Assembly: GCF_001424045.1 (NCBI RefSeq)
Contig: NZ_LMQB01000001.1
Location: forward strand, 346,083-410,082
Direction of reading: 5' to 3'
DNA length: 64,000 bases
From: Rhizobium sp. Leaf371
GTDB taxonomy: Bacteria; Pseudomonadota; Alphaproteobacteria; Rhizobiales; Rhizobiaceae
Part shown: positions 52,741 through 63,873 of the stretch, piece after piece
Layout: the number at the start of each line of letters is the position of its first letter
How positions within the stretch are numbered: the first letter of the stretch is position 1
The notes under the pieces: generated by a model
What the model was told of the DNA's origin: nothing
Seen by the model: only the letters and a program-made list of their open reading frames with translations
The model's database searches: none
Position numbers and translations under genes: made by a program

Positions 52741-53688
52741 ATGAACCATTCGGATCACGTTCAGGCCGTGGCGCATCACGCGTCTGCGGCAGCCAGTTCG
52801 CCCGTCGCCGCGTCGTGGCGGCGATGTATGACCGTGCACGGGCTTTCGCCGGAGGAGGCGCGGTCGCCCATACGGCTCGACGACCAGGCCTTTCGGCTGG
52901 CGCGCGAGCAGAGCGGCGCCCTGCTCGAAGAGGCGCGCGGCGAGATCGACAGGCTGTTTGCGACCGTGGGGAAAGCAGGTTGCTGCCTACTTCTTACCGA
53001 CGGCAACGGCGTAGCGCTCGATCGGCGCGGGGCCGCCGGCGACGACAAGGATTTCCGCGGCATCGGCCTCTGGTCCGGCACGGTCTGGAGCGAGGCGAGC
53101 GTCGGCACCAACGGCATCGGCACGGCGATTGCGGACGAGCGGCCGATCGTCATCTATCGCGACCAGCATTTTCTCAGCCGCAACACAGGTCTTTCCTGCG
53201 CGACCGCGCCAATCCGCGATCATTGCGGACGCGTAACCGCAGCGATCGATATCTCCACCTGCCGGGAGGATGCCGGGGAAATGGCGATGTCCATCCTCGC
53301 CCAGGCCGTGCGGGATGCCGCCGCGCGGATCGAATCGAACCTGTTCCACCGGGCCTTTCGCGGCCATCGTGTCCTGCTGGTGCCGGCCGAGGGCAAGACG
53401 ACGCCGGCGCTGCTCGCGATTGATCGCGACGACCTCGTGCTCGGCGCGACGCGGGCGGCACGGCTGACGCTGGGGATCGACGATGTGAGAATCGCGGCCG
53501 GGATTCCGGCCTCCGATCTCCTGAACGATCGTCCCTCGGGCGACCACGAGAATCTTGACGATGCGGAGCGCGCCGCACTTCGCAGGGTGCTGTCGCGGGC
53601 GAGTGGCAATGTTTCCGCCGCGGCCGAAAGCCTCGGGATCAGCCGCGCGACGCTCTACCGGAAGATCAAGAAGCTCGCGATCGACTGA
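52741..53688 (+). CDS. GAF-HTH regulator, AcoR-like without AAA+ domain
   Basis: A 315-residue regulator. The N-terminal AcoR-type GAF region (about 20-190: [56 protein letters not shown]) is joined almost directly to a C-terminal Fis-type HTH (about 275-313: [24 protein letters not shown]). The sigma-54 AAA+ module that normally lies between is missing. It likely controls the aldehyde dehydrogenase gene 161 bases downstream. GGGAGGAG precedes the ATG. Confidence 0.85.
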   Translation: MNHSDHVQAVAHHASAAASSPVAASWRRCMTVHGLSPEEARSPIRLDDQAFRLAREQSGALLEEARGEIDRLFATVGKAGCCLLLTDGNGVALDRRGAAGDDKDFRGIGLWSGTVWSEASVGTNGIGTAIADERPIVIYRDQHFLSRNTGLSCATAPIRDHCGRVTAAIDISTCREDAGEMAMSILAQAVRDAAARIESNLFHRAFRGHRVLLVPAEGKTTPALLAIDRDDLVLGATRAARLTLGIDDVRIAAGIPASDLLNDRPSGDHENLDDAERAALRRVLSRASGNVSAAAESLGISRATLYRKIKKLAID

Positions 53689-53731
53689 TCGACGCCCTCT
53701 TCGCACCGCAGCACGGGTTGCAGCGCACGCG

Positions 53732-53757
53732 TGTCGCAGATGTGAGACAGTTGCGAC
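53732..53757. promoter_or_regulatory. Operator candidate upstream of the aldehyde dehydrogenase
   Basis: Arms GTCGCA (53733-53738) and TGCGAC (53752-53757) flank an inner dyad TGT-GAG-ACA (53741-53749). It lies about 93-118 bases before the dehydrogenase start, a fitting place for the upstream-encoded regulator. Confidence 0.4.
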
Positions 53758-53849
53758 CCCGGATCGGTTCTCCGCTTCTTTTGCTGCGGCCTGTTCCGGC
53801 GCAGGATCTCGCTCAGACAGAGGGAACTGTCCTTTCGGAGGAGAAGCAC

Positions 53850-55358
<1,509 letters not shown>

Positions 55359-55743
55359 GTCTAGGTATTTTTCAGCCGAAGCGAAATCAATTCGCCCTCG
55401 GACGAGGCGTCGAAAACGCCAGCTAAAACGCATCCGGTGAGCAGATGCTCGCCGGATGCGATTGACCAGAATACTGCCTCAGAAACGACGCGTCTCGCGA
55501 CCCACCGAAAGCTCTTCGGCTCCAGCCTGCGGGAGGCGGTACGGCAGGGCTTCTTCAGGCGTGCTGCGCCACCAGGAGCAGCGCGCTCCAGAGGAACAGC
55601 GACAGGCTGATGCAGGTCAAATAGCACTCCGCACGGTACGACATGATGTGATCCTCCCAAATCCAGGGCGCAAGTATGTCACATTTATGAACAGGTCGTC
55701 ACTCACTAGATTTAGTAGGGTCTCATAAAAGGACAGGTTTGTC
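55359..55743. other. Region between the aldehyde dehydrogenase and DUF779 genes
   Basis: 385 bases. It holds the predicted 29-codon minus-strand gene at 55555-55644 and an AT-rich stretch at 55676-55740 likely to carry the DUF779 promoter. No clear terminator is seen after the dehydrogenase. Confidence 0.5.
55555..55644 (-). CDS. Predicted 29-residue hydrophobic membrane peptide
   Basis: A 30-codon frame with an excellent GGGAGGAT ribosome binding site 7 bases before the ATG. The peptide begins MSYRAECYLT and has one hydrophobic helix (CISLSLFLWSALLLVA, about 11-26) with two Cys (7 and 11), ending AQHA. The sequence pattern is that of a single-pass small membrane protein. It runs opposite to its neighbours. 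No known family is recognised; expression is unproven. Confidence 0.5.
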   Translation of the reverse strand: MSYRAECYLTCISLSLFLWSALLLVAQHA

Positions 55744-56139
55744 ATGCAGGGCGTTCAAGTCGGCGATATGCCGGACGGTCAGAAGCGCGTGCTCGCCACA
55801 GAGGCGGCGCTTGCCTTCATCGAGGAGATCCGCCGCGATCATCCCGACATCCTGTTCCACCAGTCCGGCGGCTGCTGCGATGGCTCGTCGCCCATGTGCT
55901 ATCCTGCGGACGACTACATTGTCGGCGACCATGATGTGCGGCTGGGCGAGATCGGCAGCGTCCCGGTCTATATCAGCGGCAGCCAGTTCGCGGTCTGGAA
56001 ACACACGCAGCTGATCATCGATGTCGTGCCCGGGCGGGGCGGCATGTTCTCGCTCGACAACGGCCGCGAGAAGCGTTTTCTCACCCGCTCGCGGCTCTTT
56101 TCCGGCGGAGAGGCCTGCGCCGTTCCCGCCGGCGCGTAG
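55744..56139 (+). CDS. DUF779 family protein
   Basis: A 131-residue protein of the DUF779 family. The Cys-rich motif HQSGGCCDGSSPMCYP (about 39-54) could bind metal or react with aldehydes. DUF779 genes are found next to ExaC/AcoD-type aldehyde dehydrogenases, as here, so a helper role in aldehyde oxidation is likely. AGGAC precedes the start. Confidence 0.85.
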   Translation: MQGVQVGDMPDGQKRVLATEAALAFIEEIRRDHPDILFHQSGGCCDGSSPMCYPADDYIVGDHDVRLGEIGSVPVYISGSQFAVWKHTQLIIDVVPGRGGMFSLDNGREKRFLTRSRLFSGGEACAVPAGA

Positions 56140-56142
56140 CCT

Positions 56143-58026
56143 TTACAGTCCTTGGGGGATAACGCGGAAGATCTTCAGCGCCGCCGGACCCGGCGTGGCG
56201 ACCGGCGCGAGATAATCGGGAACGATGCCCTTTTCGAGTGCCGCATAGAGCCCACCCGGTGCGCGCTGCGCGATCAGGTCCGTCTGTCCGTCCTCGGCAC
56301 AAAAGGCAAGAAGCGTGATGCCATCGCGGTGGAGAAGGTCTCTCGCCGCATCCGGCGCGGCAAGGCCGATGTTCAGTTCCGCCAGCATGCCGGCCGTGTT
56401 GCGATGATAGGGCGCGGCGAGCACACGATGCCGCGTGAAGCGCAGGATGGCGGCGCCAAGATTGGAGGGGGCAGCGACGAGGCCGGTCGGCTCGTCGGCG
56501 AGCGGCGCGATTGCGTCGCGCGTGCCGCAGGCGCTCGTCGTCGTGCCCGTCATCACCGTCGCCTCCGTGCCCGCCGAGCTTGCCACCGCGGCTGCGGCGA
56601 GGCCCCAGATGCTCGGGATCGACATCAGCATCAGCCCGGCGAAGGCGAGCTCCGCGCGGATCGTCCTCGGTTCGCGATACGCACGGGTGCGCAGATCGGA
56701 CACGGCGAGCGAGAGCGGAAAGATCGAGAGGAAATTGAGGAAGGTCGTGCCGCGGATCTGAAGCATGCTGATCGCGAGCGTCGGCAGGCAAAGCGCCAGG
56801 AAGACGAGGTGCAGTTCCCGCCGGTCGTTGCGCCAGATGCGAACCAAGCAGGTGAGGATCGCGAGAGTGCCGGCCGCAAAGCCGAAACCGAGATAGGACG
56901 GCATGGTCTGCGCCAGCTGCACGATCGACTGCGCTTCTTCCACCCGGTCGAGCCAAAGGGTCTTCAGCAGCGGATCGAGGGAGGCGAGCGGGTTCTGCAG
57001 GCATTGCGGTGCGACCGACAGGGTGACCACGGCAACGGCTGCGGCCGACGCGGCAAGGGCGAGCACACGAGCTTTCGCCGATGCCCGGCTGGTTGTGAGC
57101 GCCGACAGGAAGAGCGCCAGCCCGCCGGATGTCGCGATGGCGAAGAAGCCGAGGGAGAGGTTGTCGCAGGTGACCAGCGCGTAGAGATGCGGCGGGGTGG
57201 TGACAAGAAATGCCGAAGTGACGGTCGTGGCAATCGAAAGGCCAAACGCCTTCGCCGCGCCTTCCATCCGCTCTCCATGCCATGCCCATCGCAGGGCGAT
57301 GACGGTGCCGGCAATGGCGACCAGCGGCGTCGTTTCGACGCCCACCGCAACCGCGATGCCCGCCGCGATCCCGGCAAGGACATGGCCGCGCGGACGGCCC
57401 AGAGGGTCCGTGAGGCCAGCCATGAGCAGAGCGATCAGGGCGAGCTGCACATTGTGATGATCGATGTTTCCCGGCTGGAAACGCATATTGCCGATCAGCG
57501 AGAGGACGATGAGGATGAGACCGATGACCATGGTCTGGCGTCCGCCGATATTGAAGCAGGCGCGGGCAACGCCGATCACCACCGGCGCGATCAACAGGAT
57601 GGGCCAGACGAACAGGGCCGCTGCTTCGCTCGCCTGCGGACGCAGGAAAAGGCCGAAGACGGCGATCAGCCCGGCAATCGGCAGATCGACGAGGCGCGAC
57701 CAGTGCATGAGCGTGCCGCCCTCAAGGCCGAGGCGGTATTGCATCGTGTCGAACCAGCCTTGACCGGCCAGAAAGTCCCGCACCTCGACGAGGCGCATGG
57801 CGTCGTCATTGTCGCGACCCACATAGTCCGTGGCCCGGATGCCGGCGACGAGGGAGGCGAGAACGACGATGATGATGGCAAGGAGGACGATGGCCCACGG
57901 CCTGTCCCGCAATACTCTGAGTTTTAGACCTGTATCTGGAAAGCGGCCGGCACTGCGAAGGGCGGGTTCGGGATGGGTCACGGTGGGCCTCGCAAGCGTC
58001 GTCCGGGATGTCCGGCTGGCCGGCAC
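56143..58026 (-). CDS. Multi-pass membrane protein, GT-C glycosyltransferase-like
   Basis: A 627-residue protein with about 11-13 membrane helices (from residue 44 to about 470) and a C-terminal soluble domain facing the periplasm. The first loop after helix 1 has GRDNDDAMRLVEVRDFLAGQGW and HWSRLVDLP, an acidic motif placed like the catalytic loop of GT-C enzymes and oligosaccharyltransferases; GNIDHHNVQ is also notable. Transfer of a lipid-linked sugar is inferred. It diverges from the GT2 operon. A GTG at 57981 is an alternative start. Confidence 0.5.
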   Translation of the reverse strand: MPASRTSRTTLARPTVTHPEPALRSAGRFPDTGLKLRVLRDRPWAIVLLAIIIVVLASLVAGIRATDYVGRDNDDAMRLVEVRDFLAGQGWFDTMQYRLGLEGGTLMHWSRLVDLPIAGLIAVFGLFLRPQASEAAALFVWPILLIAPVVIGVARACFNIGGRQTMVIGLILIVLSLIGNMRFQPGNIDHHNVQLALIALLMAGLTDPLGRPRGHVLAGIAAGIAVAVGVETTPLVAIAGTVIALRWAWHGERMEGAAKAFGLSIATTVTSAFLVTTPPHLYALVTCDNLSLGFFAIATSGGLALFLSALTTSRASAKARVLALAASAAAVAVVTLSVAPQCLQNPLASLDPLLKTLWLDRVEEAQSIVQLAQTMPSYLGFGFAAGTLAILTCLVRIWRNDRRELHLVFLALCLPTLAISMLQIRGTTFLNFLSIFPLSLAVSDLRTRAYREPRTIRAELAFAGLMLMSIPSIWGLAAAAVASSAGTEATVMTGTTTSACGTRDAIAPLADEPTGLVAAPSNLGAAILRFTRHRVLAAPYHRNTAGMLAELNIGLAAPDAARDLLHRDGITLLAFCAEDGQTDLIAQRAPGGLYAALEKGIVPDYLAPVATPGPAALKIFRVIPQGL

Positions 58027-58153
58027 GATAGGGCAGGAAGGTGAAAAAAGCCTTTGCCGGACAAGGCATGCCAGACGGTGCGATCCCGCCGCGTCGAAGA
58101 CATCTTCAACGGGACCTTAAGATTTCATCGGCATTGTCGTCGGACCGCCATGG

Positions 58154-59173
58154 ATGACACCGATGCAGACGCTTCCGACAGACCTCAGGATCGCCGTCCT
58201 TCTCCCCTGCTACAACGAGGCCGCGACGATCATCTCCGTCGTCCATGCGTTCCGCGCCGCGCTGCCGCTGGCGCGCATCCATGTCTATGACAACAACTCC
58301 ACCGACGAGACGGCCCTGCGGGCGACGCTGGCCGGCGCGATCGTCACGCGCGAGATGCGGCAGGGAAAAGGGCACGTCGTTCGCAGGATGTTCGCCGATG
58401 TCGATGCGGATATCTACGTGATGGCGGACGGCGACGGCACCTACGCGGCTGCCGACGCACCCGCGCTCATCGCCACGCTCCTGTCGGAGCGGGCGGATAT
58501 GGTCGTGGGCACACGCCGAGGCGTAAAGGCCGATGCGGGCCGTCAAGGGCACGCCTTTGGCAACCGGCTGTTCAACCGGCTCTACCGGACGCTGTTCGGC
58601 AATGATTTCACCGATATCTTTTCCGGCTACCGCGTGTTCTCGCGCCGGTTTGCCAAAAGCTTTCCGGCCGTTTCCGGCGGTTTCGAAATCGAAACCGAAA
58701 TGTCCGTGCACGCGTCGCGGCTGAAGTTGCCGGTCTGCGAGATGCCGCTCGACTATGGCCGCAGGCCCGAAGGATCACACTCCAAGCTGTCCACGTTCCG
58801 CGATGGCGGGCGCATCCTGTGGATGTTCGCCATGCTGATGAAGGAAACCAGGCCTTTCACCTTTTTCGGCGCCATCAGCGGCGCCTTCATGGCCGCAAGC
58901 CTGATCTTCATGGCACCCGTGCTGGTCGAATATTTCGAGACCGGCCTCGTGCGACGCATGCCGACCTGGGTTCTTTCGGTGGCGCTGATGATGATCTCGT
59001 TCATGATGTTCACTGCGGGGCTCATCCTCGACTCGCTTGCCCGCGCCAGGGCCGAGCAGTTGCGGCTTCACTACATGGCCCTGCCGTCGAGCCCCTTTCT
59101 GGCCGAGCCCGGCGCCGGTGCGGTCGAGCCGGTACCGCATGAAGCGAGCGCTGTGCGCAGCGCGGCCGCTTAA
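58154..59173 (+). CDS. GT2 family glycosyltransferase (polyprenyl-phosphate type)
   Basis: A 339-residue protein. The GT2 domain (1-215) has LLPCYNEAATI, YDNNSTDET, and the metal-binding DGDGTY; FSGYRVFSRRF and GFEIETEMSVHA follow the pattern of dolichyl-phosphate mannose/glucose synthases. Two C-terminal membrane helices (about 232-255 and 270-295) anchor it. It would load a sugar on undecaprenyl phosphate. First gene of a three-gene operon; ATG 58163 is an alternative start. Confidence 0.8.
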   Translation: MTPMQTLPTDLRIAVLLPCYNEAATIISVVHAFRAALPLARIHVYDNNSTDETALRATLAGAIVTREMRQGKGHVVRRMFADVDADIYVMADGDGTYAAADAPALIATLLSERADMVVGTRRGVKADAGRQGHAFGNRLFNRLYRTLFGNDFTDIFSGYRVFSRRFAKSFPAVSGGFEIETEMSVHASRLKLPVCEMPLDYGRRPEGSHSKLSTFRDGGRILWMFAMLMKETRPFTFFGAISGAFMAASLIFMAPVLVEYFETGLVRRMPTWVLSVALMMISFMMFTAGLILDSLARARAEQLRLHYMALPSSPFLAEPGAGAVEPVPHEASAVRSAAA

Positions 59174-59190
59174 CATCTGGAGACCGATCG

Positions 59191-59928
59191 ATGAACCGCG
59201 AGACGACAAACCGCATCCGCTTCGTGCTGGAAGACCTTCTGCCGCCGGTCGTTCGGGATTCGCGGCTGTTCCGCGCGGCGGCCAAGCTGGTCTGGGGCGA
59301 GCATATCGTTCACCTCGCCGAATTTCGCGCCCGCGCGCCGTTTCTGTCGGAGGCGGAGTATGAAGATCTCTATCGCAAGCATCCGCGCGTGCATGAAGGG
59401 ACCGACAACTCGTCGGCCTGCATCCGCCGCATTGCCGACGCGATCGAAGGCGACAGCGTCTGCGATGTCGGCTGCGGCACCGGGGCGCTGCTGAAGCATA
59501 TCCAGGCGTCCCGCCCCGGTCTTTCCCGCGTGACCGGCGTCGATTTCGTCGTCGATGACGCCGCAAGCCTTCCCGGTGTCGAATACATCGCCGCGCGCAT
59601 CGAGGACCTGCCATTTGCGGACGGCGCCTTCGATACGGTCGTCTGCACGCATGTCATCGAGCATGTCCTCGACTACCGGCAGGCGATCGCCGAATTGCGC
59701 CGCATCGCGCGCCGCCGCCTGATCATCGTCGTGCCGCGCGAGCGGGAGTATCGCTACAGCTTCAACCCGCATTTCAATTTCTTTCCCTACACGCACTCCT
59801 TCCTGCGGGCCGTCCATCCGGTTCCCTCGATCCATGTCTGCGAGGACATCGGCCGCGACATCTTCTATTGCGAAACGGTGGAGAAGGCGGGCACGGCCGC
59901 CGGCGGCGTCGCGGCGGCAGCGGCATGA
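59191..59928 (+). CDS. Class I SAM-dependent methyltransferase
   Basis: A 245-residue methyltransferase. The SAM-binding motif is VCDVGCGTGALLKHI, followed by GVDFVVDDA and DTVVCTHVIEHVLDY. The substrate is unknown; context (GT2 before, SMR flippase after, 4-base overlap) suggests methylation of a sugar or lipid-linked intermediate. GGAGA precedes the start. Confidence 0.8.
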   Translation: MNRETTNRIRFVLEDLLPPVVRDSRLFRAAAKLVWGEHIVHLAEFRARAPFLSEAEYEDLYRKHPRVHEGTDNSSACIRRIADAIEGDSVCDVGCGTGALLKHIQASRPGLSRVTGVDFVVDDAASLPGVEYIAARIEDLPFADGAFDTVVCTHVIEHVLDYRQAIAELRRIARRRLIIVVPREREYRYSFNPHFNFFPYTHSFLRAVHPVPSIHVCEDIGRDIFYCETVEKAGTAAGGVAAAAA

Positions 59929-60293
59929 ACGGCGCGGGCAGCTACAGCCCCGCATTGTGGCTGGGCCTGACCGGCACGCCGCTGATGATTGCGATGGGGC
60001 AGGTGCTGTTCAAGCTGTCGAGCCGCACCACCGGCGAATTCGGCGTGGCCGGCATCGTCGCGCTTCTGCTCAATCCGCTGATGATCGCGGCTCTTGCCGT
60101 CTACGGCATCGGTACGCTCGTCTGGATCTTCGTGCTGAAGAGCGTGCCGCTGACGATGGCCTATTCGTTCATGGCGCTGACGTTCTGCTTCGTGCCACTG
60201 CTTGCCAGCATCTTCCTCGGGGAAACGCTGACACTGCGCACGGCCGTCGGCGCCCTGCTGCTCATCGGCGGCATGATCGTCATCAACAGCTGA
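59925..60293 (+). CDS. EamA/SMR-type small transporter (possible lipid-linked sugar flippase)
   Basis: A 122-residue protein with four membrane helices, as in SMR and ArnE/ArnF proteins (LTGTPLMIAMGQVLFKLSSR; TLVWIFVLKSVPLTMAYSFMAL; GETLTLRTAVGALLLIGGMIVI). ArnE/F flip undecaprenyl-phosphate-aminoarabinose; a like role is inferred from the GT2 gene in the operon. Its start overlaps the methyltransferase stop (ATGA). Confidence 0.75.
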   Translation: MNGAGSYSPALWLGLTGTPLMIAMGQVLFKLSSRTTGEFGVAGIVALLLNPLMIAALAVYGIGTLVWIFVLKSVPLTMAYSFMALTFCFVPLLASIFLGETLTLRTAVGALLLIGGMIVINS

Positions 60294-60318
60294 TATCGAA
60301 ACGTTCCGAGGGCTGGGA

Positions 60319-61251
60319 TCAGTCGAAGAGGCTCGAGACGGACTCTTCCTGGCTCGTGCGGTTGATCGCCTCACCGATGAGGCTTGCCGTCGAGATCACA
60401 CGGATGTTGTGGGCGGACTGCACCGCCGTCGTCGGCTGGATGCTGTCGGTGATGACGAGCTCCTTCAGCTTGGACGAGGTGACGCGGGCGACCGCGCCGC
60501 CGGACAGGACGCCGTGGGTGATGTAGGCGGTGACGCTGGTGGCGCCGTTCTTCAGCAGCGCTTCTGCCGCGTTGCAGAGCGTGCCGCCGCTGTCGACGAT
60601 ATCGTCGATCAGCAGGCAGTCCTTGCCGGTGACGTCGCCGATGACGTTCATGACCTCGGACTCGCCGGCCCGCTCGCGGCGCTTGTCGACGATGGCCAGT
60701 TGACAGTCGAGACGCTTGGCGAGCGCACGGGCGCGCACCACGCCGCCGACGTCCGGCGAGACGACCATGACGTTGCTGAGCTCATAATGCTCTTTCACGT
60801 CGCGCGTCAGGATCGGCACAGAGTAGAGGTTGTCCGTGGGAATGTCGAAGAAGCCCTGGATCTGACCTGCATGCAGGTCGAGCGTCAGAACGCGATCGGC
60901 TCCGGCTTCGGTGATGAGATTGGCGACGAGCTTGGCGGAGATCGGCGTGCGCGGTCCGGGTTTGCGGTCCTGGCGGGCATAGCCGAAATAGGGAATGACG
61001 GCGGTGATGCGCCTTGCCGACGAGCGACGCATGGCGTCGATCATGATCAGCAGTTCCATCAGGTGGTCGTTTGTCGGGAAGGACGTGGACTGGACGAGGA
61101 AGACATCCTCGCCGCGCACATTCTCCTGGACCTCGACGAAGATTTCCTGGTCGGCGAAGCGCCGGACCGTCGCCCGCCCGAGCGGAAGATTGAGATAGTT
61201 GCAGATCGCTTCGGCCAGGAGCCGGTTCGAATTGCCTGCGAAAACCTTCAT
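60319..61251 (-). CDS. prs: Ribose-phosphate pyrophosphokinase
   Basis: A 310-residue PRPP synthetase. [48 protein letters not shown] and the PRPP loop [13 protein letters not shown] are conserved. Its product feeds apt, trp and purine/pyrimidine synthesis. The start at 61251 (MKVFAGNSN) gives the usual length; 61470 is too far upstream. A 240-base leader region precedes it with no recognised element. Confidence 0.95.
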   Translation of the reverse strand: MKVFAGNSNRLLAEAICNYLNLPLGRATVRRFADQEIFVEVQENVRGEDVFLVQSTSFPTNDHLMELLIMIDAMRRSSARRITAVIPYFGYARQDRKPGPRTPISAKLVANLITEAGADRVLTLDLHAGQIQGFFDIPTDNLYSVPILTRDVKEHYELSNVMVVSPDVGGVVRARALAKRLDCQLAIVDKRRERAGESEVMNVIGDVTGKDCLLIDDIVDSGGTLCNAAEALLKNGATSVTAYITHGVLSGGAVARVTSSKLKELVITDSIQPTTAVQSAHNIRVISTASLIGEAINRTSQEESVSSLFD

Positions 61252-61491
61252 CGATGGTCCGCCTGTCGTGCTGTCCGGGATAGGCCCGAACCGGACGGTC
61301 CGTTTGCCGTAATCCGCAAGATTCCGTAAACCCGCATCCCAATGCGCAGCGGCTCCAGCGAGCGTGCGCCCGTCGATGCCGATGGGCGCTTCATAGCGGC
61401 CTTCTCCCTGAATGCAAGAGCAAGGCCGGTATCGGGACGGTTTATCCGAAAAAGATTTCGGAGGGACCACCGGAGACGGCGCTTGAAGGGC

Positions 61492-62463
61492 CTACCCGGC
61501 CGACGCGTCGCGCCATGCCAGGTACTGGCCGACGCTCTTGCTCGCGATGTCGCGCATGGTCTGCGGCGGAACGCCAGACCAGAGATCGGCGCCCTTCGTG
61601 TCGACGCTGTCCTGGCCCTGGATCCGGTGCAGGCGGTTGCCGGCCTGATCGAGCACGTCCCAGACATAGACGATGGTCGTCTTTCGTCCGTCCTTGAAGG
61701 CCGAGAAATAGCCCTTGAGGATGTGCTGGCTGCCGGGATCCGCCGCTGTCTTGATGATCAGGCCATTGGAGCGGGCTTCCGCGCCGAGCTGTTCGGAAAG
61801 CGGACGGATGGCTTCGACAGGCGCGCCCATGATGGGAAGAAAGCGGATGCTGCCGACGGGGCCGGCCTTGGCGGCCGGCGCGAGGGCGGCCTCTTCCTGC
61901 GGCGGGCTGCCCGCCACGGCCGGGACATCGTTTTCCGACGTTTCCGCCTGTTCCGCCTCCGGCGCCTGGGCTTCCGGCGTCTGCGTGCGTGCGGCGGCCT
62001 CGGTTTCGCTCACCTGATTGCCGGTCGCAGGGAAGCCGACGGCGCTTTCGTTGGCGGAGATCTGCGGCGGCGGGTTGCTGGCGAGCGCCTGCGCCTGCGC
62101 CTCGAAGGAGCCGGCCGGATTGCGATAGTCCTCGTCTCCGCGCGCATAGGCGGTGCCGGTGATGTTGGGTTGCGCGTTGTCATCGGGGTCGGAGAGGCTC
62201 GCCGACCGTTGCACGCGCATCTCGTGAACGGCGGTCGCCGCATCCGGTGCGCTGCTGACGACGGGCTGCTGCGAAGACATGGTGTCTAGGTCGGCCTGAT
62301 TGACCGGGGACGACTGATAGCTGCCGTCGCCGACATTTTCCGGCGGCGTCAGCGCGTCGATGCTGTTGCAGGACGACAGCGTGAAAAGGAAAGGCAGAAC
62401 GCACAGCGATGCTCTGGCGCGGCTGCGCGCGATGTTCGTCGTCGTTGCAAAGAGGATGCGCAC
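61492..62463 (-). CDS. Putative outer-membrane lipoprotein
   Basis: A 323-residue protein starting at GTG (62463), chosen because GGATGGAGGT stands 5 bases before it. The N-terminus is positive then hydrophobic and ends in a lipobox LFTLSSC, so Cys32 would be lipidated. The middle (about 60-190) is low-complexity Ala/Gln/Glu/Pro; the C-terminal third (about 200-323: ILKGYFSAFKDGRKTTIVYVWDVLD) looks folded. Function unknown. It is upstream of prs on the same strand. Confidence 0.75.
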   Translation of the reverse strand: MRILFATTTNIARSRARASLCVLPFLFTLSSCNSIDALTPPENVGDGSYQSSPVNQADLDTMSSQQPVVSSAPDAATAVHEMRVQRSASLSDPDDNAQPNITGTAYARGDEDYRNPAGSFEAQAQALASNPPPQISANESAVGFPATGNQVSETEAAARTQTPEAQAPEAEQAETSENDVPAVAGSPPQEEAALAPAAKAGPVGSIRFLPIMGAPVEAIRPLSEQLGAEARSNGLIIKTAADPGSQHILKGYFSAFKDGRKTTIVYVWDVLDQAGNRLHRIQGQDSVDTKGADLWSGVPPQTMRDIASKSVGQYLAWRDASAG

Positions 62464-62720
62464 GGTCGACCTCCATCCTGGACAGATGCCGCGCCCGCCG
62501 CCCGTCTCCAGCACGCCGCATGCCTTGGGGCATGAGGGATACGCTGCAGTATGAAACGCCGATACGCTGGCACACTGTGACGCCACCCGACGGGCCTATC
62601 CCGTCGGTCGCAAACGTCAGGCAACCAGATTACGGCGATAATCCTAAGAAGCCGTATTGATCCGGCGTCTCCTTTTTGGGGCTGGCGGGGCCTTGGGCCC
62701 GCTCTACCGTGCGCGGGATC

Positions 62721-63872
62721 TCAGAGGTCGATCACATCCAGGCCGAAGCGGGAGAGGGCCCGCGGTGCGCCGTCGGTGGTCACATAGGTCTGCCCGAGCG
62801 TCATGGCCGTGCCGCTGTCGCTGTCCATGATGATCATGTGCACGAAGAGCGACATGTTGGGCAGGATTTCCTGCGGATTGCCGGCATGGAACATCTGCTG
62901 CTCCATCCAGGAGGGCGAGAAGCGGGCGCCGAGCGAATAGCCGCAGGCGTTCAGCCGGTGCTTGGCAAGGCCGCGCTCGTCCATGATCTTGGCGTGGACA
63001 TCGAAGACGGTGCCGAACGTATTGCCCGGCCGCAGCACCATCTCGATCGCCTGAATGGTTTCGCGGCAGGCGCTGTAGAGTTCGCGATGACGATTGGTCG
63101 GCTCACCGACCACGATCGTGCGCATCATGGCGGCGTGGTAGTGGGCACTCACACCGGCCCATTCGAGCGTCAGCTGGTCCTGTGCGTCGAGCTTGCGGCG
63201 GCCGGCCTTGTAGCGGCAGAGAAGGGCGTCGGCACCCGAGCCGATGATGAACTCGTTGGCGGGATAGTCGCCGCCGCCTGCAAAGACTGCACCCTGCATG
63301 GCCGCAAGGATAGCGGCCTCGTCGCCGCCGGGACCGATCAGCGGCAAGGCGGCATCCAGCGCGTCGTCGGCAAGGCTCGCGGCCTTCTCGACATGAGCGA
63401 TTTCGGCGGCGCTCTTGATCAGGCGCAGGCGCCCGACCAGCATCGAGGCATCGACGATCTGGCCGAAGCTCGCCATCTGGTGATCGAGCAGCCGGGCGAT
63501 ACGTCCGGTCATGCCATGGGTGTCGTATTCGATGCCGATGCGGGCGCCGAGCAGATCGAGTTCGCTCAGCAGGTTCTTGAGGTCCATCGTCGGATCGGCA
63601 TTGACCCTGTCGACCCAGACTTCGATGCGCTCGATATTCGAGGTGTGGCGCGCCTGCCGAAGGTCGGCGGAACGGGTGAGCAGCACCATCGAGCCATCGG
63701 ATTTCACGACCAGCGTCTGGAAGAAGCAATAGCCGAACGTATCGTAGCCGGTCAGCCAGTACATGCTCTCCTGAGCAAAGAGCAGCAGGGCATCGAGCTT
63801 GTCTTCGCGCATCCTCGCCGTGAGGCTGGCAAGGCGTGCGGCATACTCGTCCTGGGTGAAGTGAAGGGCCAT
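62721..63872 (-). CDS. M24 family metallopeptidase (Xaa-Pro peptidase-like)
   Basis: A 383-residue M24 protein with a creatinase N-domain (1-130) and a pita-bread C-domain. Some metal-ligand positions seem replaced: the region LTLEWAGVSAHYHAAMMRTIVVG has Glu where the first Asp of M24 enzymes normally lies, so catalysis may be altered or absent; this is common in rhizobial members. The start at 63872 has GAGG before it and follows the pgeF stop by 1 base, showing coupling. Confidence 0.8.
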   Translation of the reverse strand: MALHFTQDEYAARLASLTARMREDKLDALLLFAQESMYWLTGYDTFGYCFFQTLVVKSDGSMVLLTRSADLRQARHTSNIERIEVWVDRVNADPTMDLKNLLSELDLLGARIGIEYDTHGMTGRIARLLDHQMASFGQIVDASMLVGRLRLIKSAAEIAHVEKAASLADDALDAALPLIGPGGDEAAILAAMQGAVFAGGGDYPANEFIIGSGADALLCRYKAGRRKLDAQDQLTLEWAGVSAHYHAAMMRTIVVGEPTNRHRELYSACRETIQAIEMVLRPGNTFGTVFDVHAKIMDERGLAKHRLNACGYSLGARFSPSWMEQQMFHAGNPQEILPNMSLFVHMIIMDSDSGTAMTLGQTYVTTDGAPRALSRFGLDVIDL

Positions 63873-63873
63873 G

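Noticed and set aside
56152-57927. 591-codon frame opposite the GT-C-like gene
   Set aside because: Highly charged, low-complexity translation typical of an antisense frame; the minus strand gives a convincing membrane protein.
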